Program-made: the position numbers and the translations under genes | The notes under the pieces: generated by a model | What the model saw: only the letters and a program-made list of their open reading frames with translations | Database searches by the model: none | Told to the model about the DNA's origin: nothing | NCBI RefSeq assembly: GCF_019649055.1 | Contig: NW_026570224.1 | Span: 930,001-994,000 of the forward strand | Length of the DNA stretch: 64,000 bases | Source of the DNA: Paramacrobiotus metropolitanus | Taxonomy: Eukaryota > Tardigrada > Eutardigrada > Parachela > Macrobiotidae | Direction: 5' to 3' | In this document: positions 35,221-48,178 of the stretch, one piece after another | Position numbering within the stretch: position 1 is the first letter of the stretch | Layout: each line of letters begins with the position of its first letter

Positions 35221-38110
35221 TCAGCCTCAAATCTTTTGAACGAAGTAGTTACCCCTGGAGTGGAAATCAAGTATTGATTAAGAAAGTCTTATTTTCAACT
35301 TCGTTGACAAACTGATACGCAGGTATCACAGGTAGAATTTGGTTTATAAGGAACAGTTAAAAAATATTGTAAAAAGTTCGAAAATTAACCACTTTCAGAC
35401 AGATTAATTTTGCCCTCTTGCTCACGTTCACCCCTGTTTGCACGCTGCTGCTGTTTACCGTGAACTTCGGTTTTACAGCACACGTCGTAACAAGGATATT
35501 TAAATTAGAAGTGATTATTTTTATTCCACGCATGCTTTTTCAGTGTTTTTGTAACGGCAGTTGTTGATTAAGTTATGGTGCTTAACTCAATCCACCGGAT
35601 TAAACCAATTACCGTAGTACGTATCAAATCAAGCCCTGACCTAGCAACAATACCTGCAGTCACTTATCTATTTATTTTTACATCGTTTTTTTTCTTAGAA
35701 ATTCTTATTTACGTACGTAAGTATGATTGTGTATAATTATTGCACAAAGGTAAGTACAGTACTACTCGTATGCATGCACATAAACTATATACTTCGAAAA
35801 AAAGGTAAACATTAATTTTTACCATTAGTAAACGTTGTACGGAAGTATGCAAGTTCATGAATTTTTTATATGCGAAAATAAAGCGTGAAGCCCGCCATGA
35901 AAAGCTGCACGTCCTACATTTAATATACGGAAAACGGGGTTCGATTGCCGAAGACAGTCGTATACGAACGAATGTTATGTTTCTTTAAGGAATTAGACCA
36001 ATTCGATTTAGTGGTTAAATAATATTATCTGTCGCCGCGTTTGTTACAGCTTACGAAATTGTCAAGCGTATATTTAACGAAGTTTACTTTCGTTTGTATA
36101 AAACTATGCGACACAGCAGCGATAAGGCTAATATTGAAACAACCTATAAAAACTGTTTACGTTTTGTTACGCGAGCAAACGAAACTAAACTAACGCTCGG
36201 ACAGCTATACGCCAAGATTTACTGCATGTCGCGTAATAACCCAAAATTCAATAAGGCGGCACAGCACCACCGCACAGGATAGAATAAAAATAACACATAA
36301 AACCGAAGTCTCGAAACGGAGATTTTTTTTATTGCTACTTCACTATGCTTTGTTGGGCATTGTAATTTTTGCGTTTAGTCTTTACCAACTTTAATTTCTC
36401 TAAAAGATGTGAACTATGCAATCGCGCCTCTGGAATGCGCACACCTTTTCCGAGGCATTCGTTTTTATGTTACTGAGAAATCCTGTAGTATCATTAAATA
36501 CCCCCTGCAGTATACAGTACTTACTCGCGCGATTGGGTTACGGAGTGACAATTATAACTAATCTACAAATCGTGAGTTCTCCACCCAGTGATGGTTTGAC
36601 GCGAAGAAGCTAGACATGAACCTACGTTTTGGTAACTAATTAAGCTTTATTTGGCGCTAATTTTGACATATATATCCTTTATTTTCTGTTAATTATTAGT
36701 GAGAATCAGTAGTGAGAATTATTGATAGTGATTATTATTAGTTTTATTAATTATTAGTGAGAATTATGTTTTAGTTTTTATTTTTTGTTGATTATTAGCG
36801 AGAATACTGCAGAAAACTGCCAAGTTAGATACTTCAAAGTTAACAGATCTTAGCTATTAATTAGTTATTTGTAATTGTACCGCATGTTCTTATTATCATA
36901 ATTACTGTTTTAATGCTTGGGGCTACTGTTTTATCGCCTTGTCACGCCACACGTGATTCACGAAAAAAAAACAATTAAATGGAACAGTTAAAAACAAGAT
37001 TACTGCATAATTAATTATCGAAACCAGTACTTACTCTCAGTTTTTCCAAAAGTCGATAAAGTACATAACAAATATTATCTACGATAGCCAATACATTGTA
37101 TCTATCATTAACTTTTCCGCGGTTGTAAGTAAAATATTTTTATCGACTGTTCCCGCCCAGTTCCGAAATGCAGACGAATGAGTACGCATACCGGTCGAAC
37201 TGAACTGGACACGGCATTACGTTCCAGGATACGTAGCTTGCTTCTGCCGTTCTGCGCTCGCCGGTATTCATATACTGTACGTACTGTATAAGTTTATCAT
37301 CTGTTTCTCTAATAAGACTTCGGAGATTCACTTTGCCACTTATTCTTCTTGCGTAACGTCCTTTCGTGCAGTATGGGAAATGATATCTTACGCCTAAATT
37401 TGTTCTAATGCAGTAAATTAATATATTTAATGGATACTGACAGACGGTTTTCGAGACGTTTTACAAAATTCAGTAACAATCCAGCGCGGTGTATTTCGGT
37501 GTGGAACAGGATGTACATTGAGAATAGTTTTCTGCGTCGGTCTATGATTAGTTATGGATTTTGGTAATCGACATGGGATCGTTTTAACTATCAGAATAGT
37601 TCTTTTTTGCCAGGTAAGCGTAATAAGGCGCTTTCGGTCAGGAATGTTGTCGCTAGCGCGCGTAAAGTTTTGCATTTCGCCTTGCAAGAACAATCATTTT
37701 CTTGCTCCATAGGTTAATTTTGTTGCCTTCTACGCTTCCGGTGTGACTCCGCATTCCGCATGCGAAAGAAATGGTCGCAATGAGGTATTCCCATGATTTC
37801 TTCACCACAATCTATATATACACCATTCTGCATTCTACGTTTATGGAAACTTAATAATATTAATTTAAATGAGTTACTCGTATGAAGTACATATGTGCGC
37901 CGCCGGTAAAAGCGGCAGTAAGCAATAAATTATCACTGAACATCAATGCCGACTTACGACTTCTGAAATTGTGAAAGCGTCGGTTGTAGCCTACTTGATA
38001 CGAGTACAATTACTGTATGCAAGCCCTCGGCTCGTATAACAACCTCAGGATGGTGTCTAATTGACTTGCACGTTTTAAAAAATGCTGGATGTCATTTTTA
38101 ATTACCACAG
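35221..38110. other. non-coding stretch, probably including the undiscovered TIKI first exon
   Basis: About 2.9 kb. TIKI needs an upstream signal-peptide exon ending in phase 0, and none could be picked with confidence. Imperfect repeats of TTATTAGTGAGAAT lie at about 36690-36800. No other exon was recognised. Confidence 0.4.
36690..36805 (+). repeat. imperfect TTATTAGTGAGAAT repeats
   Basis: Three or four diverged copies of a roughly 14-base AT-rich word (ATTATTAGTGAGAAT, AGTAGTGAGAATTATT, GATTATTAGCGAGAAT). Confidence 0.6.
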
Positions 38111-41100
38111 CGATCGGAGAAGAACTCTTTCTTATGGACTGTGGATAAAATTGCACCGGAAGTTGATGGATCTCTCGATCAGGCGAGACGTCCGGCGCGG
38201 CCAGCTGTGGCCCGATCATACTTTTTTGGCACCATACATGTGCCGTACAGCAAGGTCTGGGATCATGTGTCAAGAGCCAGCAAGCAGGCTTTTCACGAGG
38301 CTGACCATGTGATATTTGAACTGGATCTAACTAATCCCGGCACCGTAAAGGCGTTGAGTAGTTGTCAAATGTTGCCAAACGGTGCGGAGCTGTCAAGCCT
38401 TTTACCTGGTGATCTCTATAGTCGCCTGAAAAAACATTTGGATTACATAGAGAATATGATGCCAATATGGATGACAGATAATCGGCAGGGTAAGTAATAT
38501 GGATCTTTCTAAGCCCTAAACAAACCTCGGCTTATTTTATAACTTTTGTTTGTTCTTTTGTTGCTGGAATGTTTCTAGCACTATAAAAGTAGCGCGAGAT
38601 TGGATGAAACTCGATAAATTACTGCCATCAGCAAAATTTGAATAGATTTTTCATGAAGTTATGCATTGTGTAATTAACAGCAGGTTTCGAATAATTATTA
38701 CAATTTAGGTGCCTCTTGTTGCAGTATCATTTGCGATTCGCAAATACTTTAATTTTCTCGGCATAAAGTTGTTTAGCTTTTTTGTTTTCGTTTCAAGTTA
38801 GATCACGTATTAGCAAGCTGCGAAGCTGATACAGCTTTATAAATAATTAAATATCAAGCCGAAATGTCAAACTACTTATACATCTTTGTGTACTGCTACA
38901 AAATTATCGCCGACTCTGGGCATCATGCCGCGTGCGTCAGTTGCCTATATTTTCAAAGGTCGCGGTCTCTATGCGGAATATCTATTCAACGCGATAACGA
39001 ATAACTGGCAGAGAAAGCGTCCTGTCTGGATAATGTTGATGATCAATTCGTTGACGGAGAGCGATATTAAATCGCGTGGTATTCCGGTGCTGGATTTGTA
39101 TTTGGCACAAGAAGCGGCACGATTACAAAAGTTTACCGGTGCAGTGGAACACGTGGAAGAACAATGTCTGCCGTTAAACAGCATGAATCTGTCGCAGGTA
39201 AAAAGGTGTCTGAAGTGGGCACCGGTTTGCTAGAATACTCATTTCACGCAAACTAATAAGAGTACACGAGTGCAGAGTAAAGACTGCACGATTGTTAATG
39301 AATGGCGGACAGGCGTCCTTTACCTGTTGTGCTTTCTTAAGGCCGCACTTTTGTCGAAAGTCCCGCTGGTTTCGTAAATGATTAGACAATAATTCATCGG
39401 CTGCTCTAATACACACCGTCCCAGCGCACAAAGCATCTGGTGGGTGATCAAATCTTGTCTTCCGATTTTGTTATCTCTTGTGATTAGGGCGCGAGCCTGT
39501 AAAGCACTCTGTTGTTCTAAGGATAATACACACATCACAGGACACCGTAATCCGGTCAATATGAAATCCTTATTTTTTGTCGGTTACAACTGCGTCCAAC
39601 AGTGCCGACGCGATGCCCTTCATCAATTGTCGGAACTGTGAATGCTCGGTAAAACATCGTAAATACGCGCGAGCGCACATGCACAGAACACACCAGAGTG
39701 CCTCACGAGGCAATGAAGCACTCGTAACTTCCTAAAACCTTTATGTTAAAATTAAATGTATTAGACAAAATTAATCAGGGTTTCATGCTTTTTTACATTT
39801 TAGATGAGGTGGCATTCAAGGAGAATTAATTGTACAGCCAGTGATAGTATATTATGTTTGCGTCGGGATGTATTAATTTTGCTGTTTATAACTTTGTAGC
39901 AGCTTATGTTTGCTGTTGTCTGGTGTCGTAGTATGCATTGGTTACTGCTCGATTAGACCTTTTGATGATGCTGCTCGATTATACCTTTTGATTTTTATAT
40001 GCTTACAGTTTTTAATTTAATGATGTTTTAATAACTGAGCAGTTCTGTTTATACGTATTTTTCGAAGCCCGATGCAGGGAACTTATCGTACGGTAGTTAA
40101 TTACGTACACAGGAGGTGCATGAATCTGCCCCTGTTTGATTAGCGAGTGACCTTTGTAAAGGCATACCTTTTCAAAAGTAGGTATAAGGATGCCGTGGTT
40201 ATACAGACAGGCATCGCTGGTATGTATATCAAGTTTCCATAAATATGCTCGTGCGGACGTGCACGATCATTACCGAATGTTATGGAAGCGCTACTTAATG
40301 TATTTGCACAGATATTGAAAATGTCCAATCTCGCCGGTTTAGTAGACATTTAGAATCGACTTCAAAAGAGCAGGCACTTTGCTGCTGCTGGCTTGAATGT
40401 ATGAGCAAACATTCATTGTCAAGAGATTCCCACTGAATAACAAATTCTGGTGTGACTTGTGTACTGCTGCATAGTTAACCTTCCTTGTTTTCGTGCTGAT
40501 AAAAGCTTGCCTCACGTATATTTCTACATAATTTACTATATTACTAGTGTGTCCTGCAAAATAGCAATGACCTTTGGTTTGGCTAGGTGGAATGTTATAT
40601 TATGGATAAATACACTACAAAGTGCGCGCAATATAACCAACCTTTATGACATTATGCTCTCAACGGAGGCGTTTTTTAAGTGTGGCTTTCTAGTGGTGTA
40701 GCTGTATGGCAAAAACTGGTTCCATAAACTAACGATTTCCTATAAATATACAACACTTAAAAAAATCGTAACTTTATCTTGGGTGCTATTTTGACTGCGA
40801 ATTCGCTCAGGTCTTTAGTGCATATAATACGATAAAAATCGCAAAAATTTCCTATTCACCTGTATTAACATGCTTTGTTTGTTTTAATGTTTACTGTCGT
40901 GTTCAATGAAATTGCCGCTGAAAGAAATCTTTACTTTAGACAGCCGCTATAGATGACCTGTCAGTGGAAATTACTAGCAGTGACTGATAGACCTTTACAA
41001 TATCCAGCTATGGAACGTGCGGTTTCCTTAATGGTAGCGAGTTGCACTTAAAATTAGACTTCATGTTGAATACTTCCCAACTACGGGCCGATTGACAGCT

Positions 41101-44100
41101 TAATACGTGACTGCTTGAGTAATTTAGGAAGAAATTGCCGACTGCCCTACTGCTAGTTTGAACGGAATTAATTACGACGGAAATGTTGCTAGTGGAAGAC
41201 GGAACAATTTTTCGCTCGTGTAGATGCCGTATTTTATTATGGGATTCTTGGTAGCTGTGTGCCGGCTTAGCACATGGTTTTGTACGTATCTGGCAATTTA
41301 AAAAATTGTCAAAAATGTTTTATCTACATAAAATGATGTCTTTAATCAATACGGAGCTGCAGCGCAAATTGGAACGTACTCATTTGTTTACGTCGCCGGT
41401 TTTACATCGGTGCCGACTATTTGATTATATACGTTTTATTATTGTTTTGGTAATGTAGTACGTGTTCTGTTAATGTGAAGTTGCGTATATTCGAAGATAG
41501 TAAAAATTTGCTTAATAAATGTTTTTCAGTCGAATAAGAGATGTCTAAATTTTGTATTAAAATTTTGCACAACAGAAGGAGACGGAACGCAGTGCGCTTC
41601 TACCACCCGCGGAGCAGCCAACGCCTTACCGTTTAATGGACATTCAGTGATGTGCCCAATGGGCAGTCGAATTCATGCTGCTGCTGGCATTAAAAATATA
41701 ATCACACTCGTACCGGCATTCATTGTCCTGTTTTACTGGACTCATATTACTCGGATCGCCGATAATTTTCATCGTTTTGTACTGTATTAGAAAAGGCCTC
41801 TTTGATTGATCAATAGGTGGGCACAATGAAAGCTAATTCTGAGGGCTTTTAAATCTAAGCGTATCTTATTATTGACGATTGGGAAACTGGATCAGCTCGT
41901 GTCAGACAACAGCGACAATACGCTATCGATTACCAAACGATCAAAAGGATTTTGTAAACTACAGAGCAGCCGTTTTGTTGAATGATATTATAGATTGAAT
42001 GGCGTGGTCGGACATTCTGTTCTGTCATTTTATAAGAATGTGTGAGTGAAATATTATTCTAACACACCAACATAATTTCATATTCTATAAGCTCAAAATT
42101 TCAGAGGAGACTGCTGAATGAGTGATTATGCATGTGGCTACTGTTGACAGATTTGATCTTTGTAATGCCTATCATCAATTCAGCACCCTACCATAATATG
42201 AAATTTTGGTTAGAACAAAATGGCTGCAAATAGGTTTTTGATATTTGCAGATTTTATCTGTTTCTTTTTAAAACATGCTGTTTCAAGCTTTTAATCCAGA
42301 AAATGGAATGTCTTGGTATCGATGTCACTTTAATACGATGCATATTTCTCTTGCAGGTTGTATTTGCCCTGAATAGTTCACTTCATCAGCATGAAAGTAT
42401 ACGAGCCGGGAATGCCACGCAATTGCAAGCTGTACCGATAACATCGACAGACGATCTCATACATCATTATAATTGTGGTGATTTGGATGCTGTGATTTTT
42501 AAAAGGGATTCTTCTCAGGTCGGTTTTGTAATTGTAATCTGTATAAATTTAGTTTGGCTGCCGGTATTTTTGGCACCTTAACTTCTTCCACTGTGGAATT
42601 ACAAAAGCAGCAATAATTCAAAAATTTCCTGTCCAAATTTAAAAAATTCGTTTTAGAAGCCTTTGTTCCGCTTTTCACTTTAGCTGACATGGACTTTTGG
42701 TTGTGACTGAGATTCTAGCATTACCGGTATTTGATCAGCTAAATTTTTCTACAGATACTTCGATATGTACAGAATTTATTAGATCATCGTTTTGAACTGC
42801 TGAGATTCCATATTATGATATATTTAAAAAAAGCTTTCGATATTGCTGTAACCAGTGCGTAAAGTACTTCAGTGTTCGACAGATAATCGCGGTATTGTTG
42901 TATACAGATATCGCCGATAACCTGGGAAGCAAAGGATTTACAAGGAGCACAGATAGATGAATATTTTCAGAGAGAATTAATTCAGAAGCGGAACAGAAGG
43001 ATGGCCAAGCGAGTGATAGAATTACTGGAAACATATCCGAAAAGAAAGTTTTTCTTCGCATTTGGTGCAGGTACGGAAGGAAAAATTTTAAATCTGAACC
43101 GACGTTCACTTTTAGCAAATCTGACGCAGTGATATTTCATTTCAGTATGGCAAATCTCGCATTATAATTACTGTTAACAAGATTATAAACGGTGTTTATT
43201 TTATGAACGCCGCATAAGTTTTAATGGAACCGATATTCGGTCTGAATGTGCATCTGAATGGATAGATTAATTAATTACTTTAACAGTTGTAACTGGGAAT
43301 GTTTTGTGCAGGGCACTTCTTGGGCAACTACTCGATTATTCACTACATGAAGGAAATGGGCTACAATGTGACCCATCTAGCAGTAAATCATCAAATTAAA
43401 AGGTACTTGATTGGCCGATCAAGCATTTAGCATGAATTTGTTCAAGACGATTGCTTTCAATTTGGCCAAGTTGTGTATTATATGCATGTATTAACTGCAG
43501 TCGCAGGAAGAATCGCCAGCGCAATTCCGTCCATCAAAGATCGTCTGAGAGGGACATTTACATCTCCCAACTGGCATACTGGCACACCAATGAGAAGTCC
43601 CTACAGGAAACGGAGGAGCACATTCTCCATAATCTACGCTCGGATTACGTAGAGGATCGGGGAGAGTACAAGCGACCCAGAGGCCACCGGAAACCGGCCC
43701 CACGGTTTAATGCCGATAATATTCAGCTGGCCAAGCGCCGAACCACCACCATACTACCGCCTAACAGACATTTCAATCAGCTGTGGATCACCGATGAGGA
43801 ATCTTCGTAAGGCTTTCCTTGTTGGTTTTAGAACTTTATAAGCATTGTTCGTTTACATTACCATGTTTGTAATATCTTCGTATCTCTTACGATACTGTCT
43901 TCGAAAGAAACATACATTCAACTAAATTATAACTACTAAATCGACAGCTGGTTGCCGTAATTTGTCGGTCTACAAATTGGTTGAAAGTTAAACCCGCATC
44001 TAGGTGGCGATTTTAATACCTAGAGTAATATAGATTTGATATATACCTAAATTATGTAGCAGCAGTATAATTATGAAAGCAATTTAATTGAGAAATCAAA

Positions 44101-44470
44101 TATAACCTGGCATAGTTGTAGACCGAACAGTAAAAGTCTGCAGAAACATAGTATCAGTGAAAACGCATATTCAGTGGTGATATGGCAGAAACTCGATCGT
44201 ATCACGCGTGTGTTGTGGCATTATAGCATTCAAAACGTACCGCTTCTGAAAAGTTGATGTTTCTGTTTTTATACCAGAAATCCACAGAAGCCCAATGCTA
44301 CCGTGCAATCCGGTCATGCCGTCCGAGAACCCAGTATTCACTCCAGATTTTGGGATATTCCCAACTCAGCTCGTGGAATTAAACCAAAGAATTCCTCTTA
44401 TGCATTGCAATTTCATTTTTTATTAACAAATGTATATTTATTTATGACGCTGAAATACAGTGCTCGTTAA
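38111..44470 (+). CDS. TRABD2: TIKI/TRABD2 Wnt-inactivating metalloprotease (5' end missing)
   Basis: Seven exons found: 38111-38489, 38959-39197, 42357-42518, 42908-43070, 43312-43402, 43501-43806 and 44278-44470, giving 510 residues in agreed phase. The signal-peptide exon upstream was not located. TIKI proteins are membrane-anchored metalloproteases that clip the N-terminus of Wnt ligands. Family blocks are [26 protein letters not shown] with the GTIH histidine, [85 protein letters not shown] and [10 protein letters not shown]. Exon 6 can be read straight into a TAA, but a GTAAGG donor just before it splices to an exon ending in a hydrophobic stretch ([18 protein letters not shown]), matching the family's C-terminal anchor. 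The 3.2-kb third intron is the largest in the window. Confidence 0.92.
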
Positions 44471-44488
44471 AAATACAGTGCTCGTTAA
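44453..44488 (+). repeat. perfect 18-bp tandem duplication over the TIKI stop codon
   Basis: AAATACAGTGCTCGTTAA occurs at 44453-44470 and again directly at 44471-44488. The first copy supplies the TIKI stop codon. Confidence 0.9.
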
Positions 44489-45637
44489 GATTTAATTAGG
44501 TTTTACAAAAAGATTTTTGCTTCGAAATTTCCAGAGGAGATTGCTATGATTGTGTCAAGTGTGCACTGTAATTCATGCAGAATGTATTTCTATCTATTGC
44601 ACAAAATAAGCTTGCGCAGTTAATATAGAACTGCGAAATGCTATAGAATTCTCTTAGAGATTTACAAAAGGTCATGCAACAAATGCTTAACCTTGCACAA
44701 TTTCTAAGACACTGAAGTAATTAGTTAGCTACCTAAGTAACTATGTGGATTGCGGAGAACGAACAGAAAAATTAGAATGTCAGTGCTATACAGATTCCAA
44801 CAGATCGAGGCCCACTTTTCTAATTTGCATAGTGTTCTCGAATCCAAATCTGAATACGTACTATGACCAAAATAAATAGCACCAACAACTACGGTAGCTG
44901 AATTAATATAATGTTTTGATGTTTAGTTTAAAACAGCAAAGAAATTCAGAGTTTGTTTTTTTTAAAATTCGTTCACGATGTTACCATCCGCGGCAGCAAT
45001 CAAATTTCGATAGCTATCAGGTCAAAGAACTGCAGTGAATCACTGGGTAAGTCGTGACAAACCTTTTTGTCTTTTGTTAGCCACGCTTATTCATGCTCCT
45101 AGTGTACACTTTAATATCGCCGCACCGGAAGTTCTCATGGTGCAGTTGTGCAACTGGATGTTTAATATGCGCCAGAATTCTGTGATGTATACAGTACTAC
45201 TTACAATTTTCAAATTTTAACGCATACATTGGTTTCGGAGCAGAAAACTGTGATATCAAAAACAGTTGTTACGATGTCTAGTTTAATGCACTTGTTAGTG
45301 TACTGAATTAAAATCCGCACAAGTTTTCAGTCAGTAGAAAAATTAATGTACGGACTCGCACTTTGAATTTCGTCAGTGGATGTTGCACTGCAATTCCACC
45401 CAGCTGCAGACATTTTTGACACCCACAAACGCTGCATGTTTTTGGATGTTACATTTTTTGGCGTTTGGGATCAACGATGCATCATGGTCGCAATTTAAAA
45501 GGATTTTACGCATATTGCGCTGGAAGATTGAATGAGTAAGGTTTCCCCCTTTGACAATCACAGTTCACGAATTCCCATATTTTGAAACTGCCTTATCTCC
45601 ATTTGATAATTGATACTAGGTGGTATTGATCGTCAAA
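44489..45637. other. TIKI 3' flank and upstream of Ig copy B
   Basis: About 1.1 kb with no recognised exon besides the TIKI poly(A) candidate. Confidence 0.5.
44871..44876 (+). other. candidate poly(A) signal of TIKI
   Basis: AATAAA about 400 bases after the stop codon. Confidence 0.35.
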
Positions 45638-46588
45638 ATGAATACCACAATATTTTCATCAGTGTCGCAGTATTTGTTGCTGATATGCATACTACAACTT
45701 TCCTTCCTGATTAACGAATACGGAGCGGTAAAATGCCCGTCTGCGCACACATTTCGCCTTGGGCACAACCCAACTACCACTATTGTTTGTGCTGGCCAAT
45801 CTTCCTACTCGTATCTCGCAAATGTAACATGGAAATTTACAAGGTTCAGTACAGCTAACTTTCCGGAAGACGAAATAATTATTTCTCCATCACACCGGTA
45901 TCAGGTGCAAATTGACGGTGATAGCACTATGCTGACCATTCGCAATCCGGCGTGGGCGGATGTCGGACACTACAGGATTGTCTTAAATGAAACGGACGAA
46001 GCCGTAGTGGAGCTACAAGCCCTGCCTTGGATTTTTATCCATCCGGCCAACGGTATACACTTCTACGCGGGCACCGATCACGTCGAGATCGAGTGCCTGC
46101 AGGCGGCACCGCTACCAAATGTGACCTTTTCGTGGTTGCGCGATGGAGAAATTATGAACGAGTTTTCTCATCCACAGATTGGATTTTCGTCGAATGCCCA
46201 AAACAACACCAATGCAAAACTGATATTTGGCACGGTGGATTACTTGGATAGAGCGTTGTACACCTGCGTTGTGAGTGGTCAATATGGCAATGACACTGCA
46301 AACTTGCTGCTGCGCGTGCGCAGTCCCCGATGTTGGCTGTATCCGTTTACCGGATGCTTCGGTTTGCTTTTTATACTGGCAGTCATACTTGGCATTGATG
46401 AGTGGCGAAAGAAACGATCGAGAAACCGGGAGCAGGATGATTTGAAAGAGGTTTTTGCTGGAGGAAACCAAGTACGCGAAGGAGATGTGAAGAATTTTCC
46501 AGAGATTGTGGCGGTAAATGTGCCACCGAAAGGCGAACCTTCGTTTATTTCTTACAAGGCTCTTCAAGATCGCGAAATTCATGACTGA
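45638..46588 (+). CDS. basigin/neuroplastin-like Ig membrane protein, copy B
   Basis: Intronless, 316 residues. I start at the ATG at 45638, the first in frame, directly before a signal peptide (QYLLLICILQLSFLI). Ig domain 1 has C51 and W65, but the usual DxGxYxC ends as ADVGHYRIV, so its second cysteine is missing and the disulfide cannot form. Ig domain 2 is intact (C153, W166, C210 in ALYTCVV). The helix at about 232-252 (CWLYPFTGCFGLLFILAVIL) resembles copy A, and the following GIDEWRKKRSR parallels GTDDWLRRK in copy A. The cytoplasmic tail is about 60 residues. The shared helix and absence of introns argue for common descent with copy A. Confidence 0.78.
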   Translation: MNTTIFSSVSQYLLLICILQLSFLINEYGAVKCPSAHTFRLGHNPTTTIVCAGQSSYSYLANVTWKFTRFSTANFPEDEIIISPSHRYQVQIDGDSTMLTIRNPAWADVGHYRIVLNETDEAVVELQALPWIFIHPANGIHFYAGTDHVEIECLQAAPLPNVTFSWLRDGEIMNEFSHPQIGFSSNAQNNTNAKLIFGTVDYLDRALYTCVVSGQYGNDTANLLLRVRSPRCWLYPFTGCFGLLFILAVILGIDEWRKKRSRNREQDDLKEVFAGGNQVREGDVKNFPEIVAVNVPPKGEPSFISYKALQDREIHD

Positions 46589-48178
46589 TCGTGATTCTTG
46601 AATTTCGGAGAAGAATGTTGAATTTCGGACTAAATGATTGTTGATTTCTTATAAAACCTCGTCCTGTATTTTCTTCTTCATAAAAAAATCTGGGAAGTTC
46701 TATATATAAGGCACTTAATATTTCTTAAATAATTTTTTCCTTACGCTTCGAATGTTGAAATAATTATGCCTAATTAGTTGCTGATGTGCAGCAGCGGCCA
46801 TATGTGATCGATCATCGATTTACAGCACAACAGCGTGATTTCACATCAGAGTGTGGGTATAAATTTCTCATGACTTCGAAGGGTTCTGGGGTTCTGCGCT
46901 AATCAATGACCTTTGCATTTCCAAACACCTACTCGTAACCCTGCATTATAATGAATGATTAAATGTATTTAATCACAGTTAATTGTGGGTGCACATCCCT
47001 CCCATTTTGGGTTTATGGCCGTTTGTCGGCTATCATTGGTTTGTTGGGTGGCCTTGTTTCCTCAGAATCGGAGATTCTGAGATGCTTGCTCCTTGATTGA
47101 GAGTTGTGTGCTTTGTTGAAATCATTTACTGCAGTTTTGGCAAGGGAAATTTTTCTCCCTCCCGCCCATTCCCATTGCATTGTTGTTGTTTAACTAAACT
47201 AGTTTGCTGCATTATAATGCTAAATAAATCTGACTTGCAAACTGAACTACTGAACTACTATAATGATTACTGTTTAAACATCAACTTCCTAGTATCCTGT
47301 GAAGTAAACCAAAGGTTGATTCAGGAGGTGCTGGGAAAGTGATGTTGAAGTACCGAAACTGACTGCAGAAACTACAACAAGAACGTGGTCTCGCGTTTTG
47401 TAATTTTTAAATAAGCGCGATCATGTTTTTATCAGGAAATGTGATGCGTAAATCATAACCGCTTTACGAAAAATACCGAAGAAATAATTATTACAAGGAA
47501 AAATACCGAAGAAATACATACTGCAAATACATCTCTGTACACATCGCATACACCGAATAACACGGAGTCGATCACTCGAAACTGAATAGGAAGGTGAATG
47601 TGACTGTAAATTTCTTTTATACCTTATAAAACACAGCAGTTTTGTATGAGTTCCGTTGGTATTGGAAACCTTGTAATGACGAAGATCTGCATAAATTCAG
47701 AATACATGTGCGATTCATAGATGTTTCGTCGGTCCACTTATCGCGTGTGTGTGATCGCATTAATTGATTACAGTAATTTCAGTAAAATGCCAAAATACGT
47801 TATGGACAACCTTTGATGTATGACGTTAGTCAAATTCTGTGGTGCCTTTTTATGTGTTTGATAAGACACTATTATCTTATTTCCTTAAATCAGGCATTGT
47901 GAGTTAAAGCAATTTTACGTTAAGTACATAATTCTGCCAGTACAAGTACAGATAGATCGGAAATAGGCGGTCCAGCGCTATTTGGTCACACCACCTCAGC
48001 TTAAAACCCAAATTAGTGACCTCATATTCGTTTTTGGTTGTCCGCGGATGAGGTTATTTAATAGCGCATACCGCCTGCACATTTTGCACATTTGGTGTAC
48101 GGTTCTCCGAAAATTTTGATTCTCAACTTGTCTCCTTATTGTGCAAAAAAGTCATACAAATAAGGATACTTTCTTAAC
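46589..48178. other. gene-free region with a short direct repeat
   Basis: No exon was recognised. GAAAAATACCGAAGAAATA occurs at 47468-47486 and at 47498-47516, a 30-base period. Confidence 0.5.
47468..47516 (+). repeat. 19-bp direct repeat pair
   Basis: Two exact copies of GAAAAATACCGAAGAAATA, 30 bases apart start to start. Confidence 0.85.

Noticed and set aside
35930-35960. GGGTTCGATTGCC resembling a tRNA T-loop
   Set aside because: Flanking bases do not form a T-stem or cloverleaf.
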